A DNA stretch of 6,829 nt, from NCBI GenBank assembly GCA_025352585.1, contig JANXTD010000099.1, positions 1 to 6,829 on the forward strand, given 5' to 3'. Origin of the DNA: Fimbriiglobus sp. (GTDB lineage: Bacteria; Planctomycetota; Planctomycetia; Gemmatales; Gemmataceae). The notes under the pieces were generated by a model. The model was given only the letters and a program-made list of their open reading frames with translations, was not told where the DNA came from and made no database searches. Each line of letters begins with the position of its first letter. Within the stretch, counting starts at the first letter, position 1. The position numbers and the translations under genes were made by a program. Positions 6,268-6,829 of this stretch are shown here, piece by piece.

Positions 6268-6615
6268 ATGAGCACGACGCACGAAACCTCACAGTCGGTC
6301 GTCTTCGGCCCCGGCCTGAGTGCCCTGAACTGCTCCCCGAACGACTTCTCCGCGGCCACCGGATGGAAGGCGACGACCGTCACGTCCAACGAGGACGCCG
6401 GGCGGTCGCGGGCCAACGTCGTCGTCCTTCAGGGTCAGTCGGTCGAGGGCGAAAGCGCCATGCTCACCGCGGCCAAGTTGCGGCTCAGCGAGCCGCGGAC
6501 CCGCGTCGTCATCCTTGGGCCGGAAACCCTGCGGCGCTCGACCGACCACCTCGGCGTGACGCTGTTGCCCTGCACGGCGAGCGTCCCGCAAATCCTCGGC
6601 CTGCTCGGCGCTTAG
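6268..6615 (+). CDS. Small 115-aa protein, possible degenerate receiver (CheY-like) domain
   Basis: Not assigned by recognised homology. The secondary-structure pattern suggests a shortened (beta-alpha)5 receiver fold: VVFGPG (11-16), WKATTVT (33-39), ANVVVLQGQS (49-58), a helix around SAMLTAAKLRLSEP (63-76), TRVVILGP (78-85), then TLLPCTASVPQILGLL (98-113). In true response regulators the VVVL strand ends in the phosphoacceptor Asp and the last strand in Lys-Pro. Here those places hold Q55/Q57 and P101-C102, and the N-terminal acidic pair is absent, so phosphotransfer is not expected. There is no signal peptide or membrane segment. Good GC3 and a strong GGAGGA site support it as a gene. It is divergent from the six-gene block and convergent with recN, 38 nt stop to stop. 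Alternatively it may be a lineage-specific protein unrelated to receivers; the fold is inference. Confidence 0.78.
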   Translation: MSTTHETSQSVVFGPGLSALNCSPNDFSAATGWKATTVTSNEDAGRSRANVVVLQGQSVEGESAMLTAAKLRLSEPRTRVVILGPETLRRSTDHLGVTLLPCTASVPQILGLLGA

Positions 6616-6617
6616 CC

Positions 6618-6652
6618 CTGACAGTTTCGCACATCCGCGCCCGACTGTTCAG
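6618..6652. terminator. Imperfect hairpin between convergent stops, possible bidirectional terminator
   Basis: CTGACAGT at 6618-6625 pairs with ACTGTTCAG at 6644-6652, giving 8 bp with one bulged T (6648) and an 18-nt loop. It fills almost the whole 38-nt gap between the stop of the small plus-strand gene and that of recN, where a shared terminator would be expected. There is no U-tract on either side and the stem is short with a long loop, so intrinsic termination is not assured. Confidence 0.35.
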
Positions 6653-6653
6653 A

Positions 6654-6829
6654 TCACATCCCTGCGGCCTTCAGCATCTCGGCCGCCTCTTTGAGCGTCG
6701 TCTCGGAGCGCGTTTCGCCACGCAGCATGATCGCCAGCTCCTCGACGCGGTCGGCGCGGTCGGCCAGGTGCGTGACGGTGGTTGTCGTGCGCTTGCCGGT
6801 GGTCGCCTTGCGGATCGTCCAGTGGTGGT
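6654..6829 (-). CDS. recN: DNA repair protein RecN, C-terminal fragment
   Basis: The last 57 residues plus TGA of a protein that enters from the right edge. RecN is an SMC-like ATPase that acts in early double-strand-break repair. The visible part begins at HHWTIRKATTGKRTTTTV and continues to RVEELAIMLRGE (27-38 of the fragment), then SETTLKEAAEMLKAA. This matches the end of RecN, where the strand after the Walker B/H-loop region (the 'H-x-x-V-x-K' segment followed by a 'T-x-V-x-x-L' strand) leads to the conserved R-V-x-E-(L/I)-A-x-M-L-x-G-E motif and a C-terminal helix. The ATPase head motifs lie outside the window. It runs on the minus strand, convergent with the small plus-strand gene. The motif is characteristic enough for a confident name despite the short fragment. 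Confidence 0.85.
   Translation of the reverse strand, partial: HHWTIRKATTGKRTTTTVTHLADRADRVEELAIMLRGETRSETTLKEAAEMLKAAGM

Noticed and set aside
6004..6282. Minus-strand 92-codon frame in the divergent spacer
   Set aside because: It starts at GTG within the opposite small gene, is rich in Arg, Ser, Gly and Pro, has no recognisable domain, and would remove the promoter region of the operon.
1..6829. CRISPR arrays, tRNA or rRNA genes, insertion sequences, integrase sites
   Set aside because: No regularly spaced repeats, cloverleaf, transposase or flanking duplications were seen on reading both strands by eye.

Overview
The window is GC-rich, with strong G/C preference at third codon positions. 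Its gene content is typical of Planctomycetes, most likely the Gemmataceae: a Uma2-family nuclease, a Gfo/Idh/MocA dehydrogenase, an AP-endonuclease-2-type sugar isomerase, a class A beta-lactamase-like hydrolase, and what looks like a Gemmata-type dispersed repeat at the left edge. The taxonomic assignment is inference from content and style, not from a marker gene.

Layout. From 5963 down to the left edge six genes lie head to tail on the minus strand with gaps of 15, -1, 21, 35 and 42 nt, which looks like one operon. In transcription order they are: a sugar phosphate isomerase/epimerase-like TIM barrel (5963-5043), a Uma2/DUF820 nuclease-fold protein (5027-4350), a secreted serine hydrolase of the class A beta-lactamase fold (4353-3442, start overlapping the previous stop as ATGA), an unrecognised 336-residue protein (3420-2410), a Gfo/Idh/MocA NAD(P)-dependent dehydrogenase (2374-1223), and a GT4 glycosyltransferase (1180 to beyond position 1). 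A roughly 300-bp spacer (5964-6267) separates this block from a divergent 115-residue gene on the plus strand (6268-6615) that may be a degenerate receiver domain. This converges on the 3' end of recN (6829-6654, minus strand), with an imperfect hairpin between the two stops.

How the genes may work together. The isomerase and the dehydrogenase are the kind of pair used to oxidise and rearrange sugars or cyclitols, and the dehydrogenase resembles, from memory, the levoglucosan dehydrogenase branch of its family. The other four genes have no evident place in that pathway. The hydrolase keeps the SxxK, SDN and KTG motifs but appears to lack the deacylating glutamate and the omega-loop asparagine of true beta-lactamases, so calling it a resistance gene would be unsafe. 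I see no clear new defence or mobile system. The points most worth following are the altered omega loop, the small receiver-like protein beside recN, the unrecognised 336-residue protein, and the repeat that forms the end of the glycosyltransferase reading frame.
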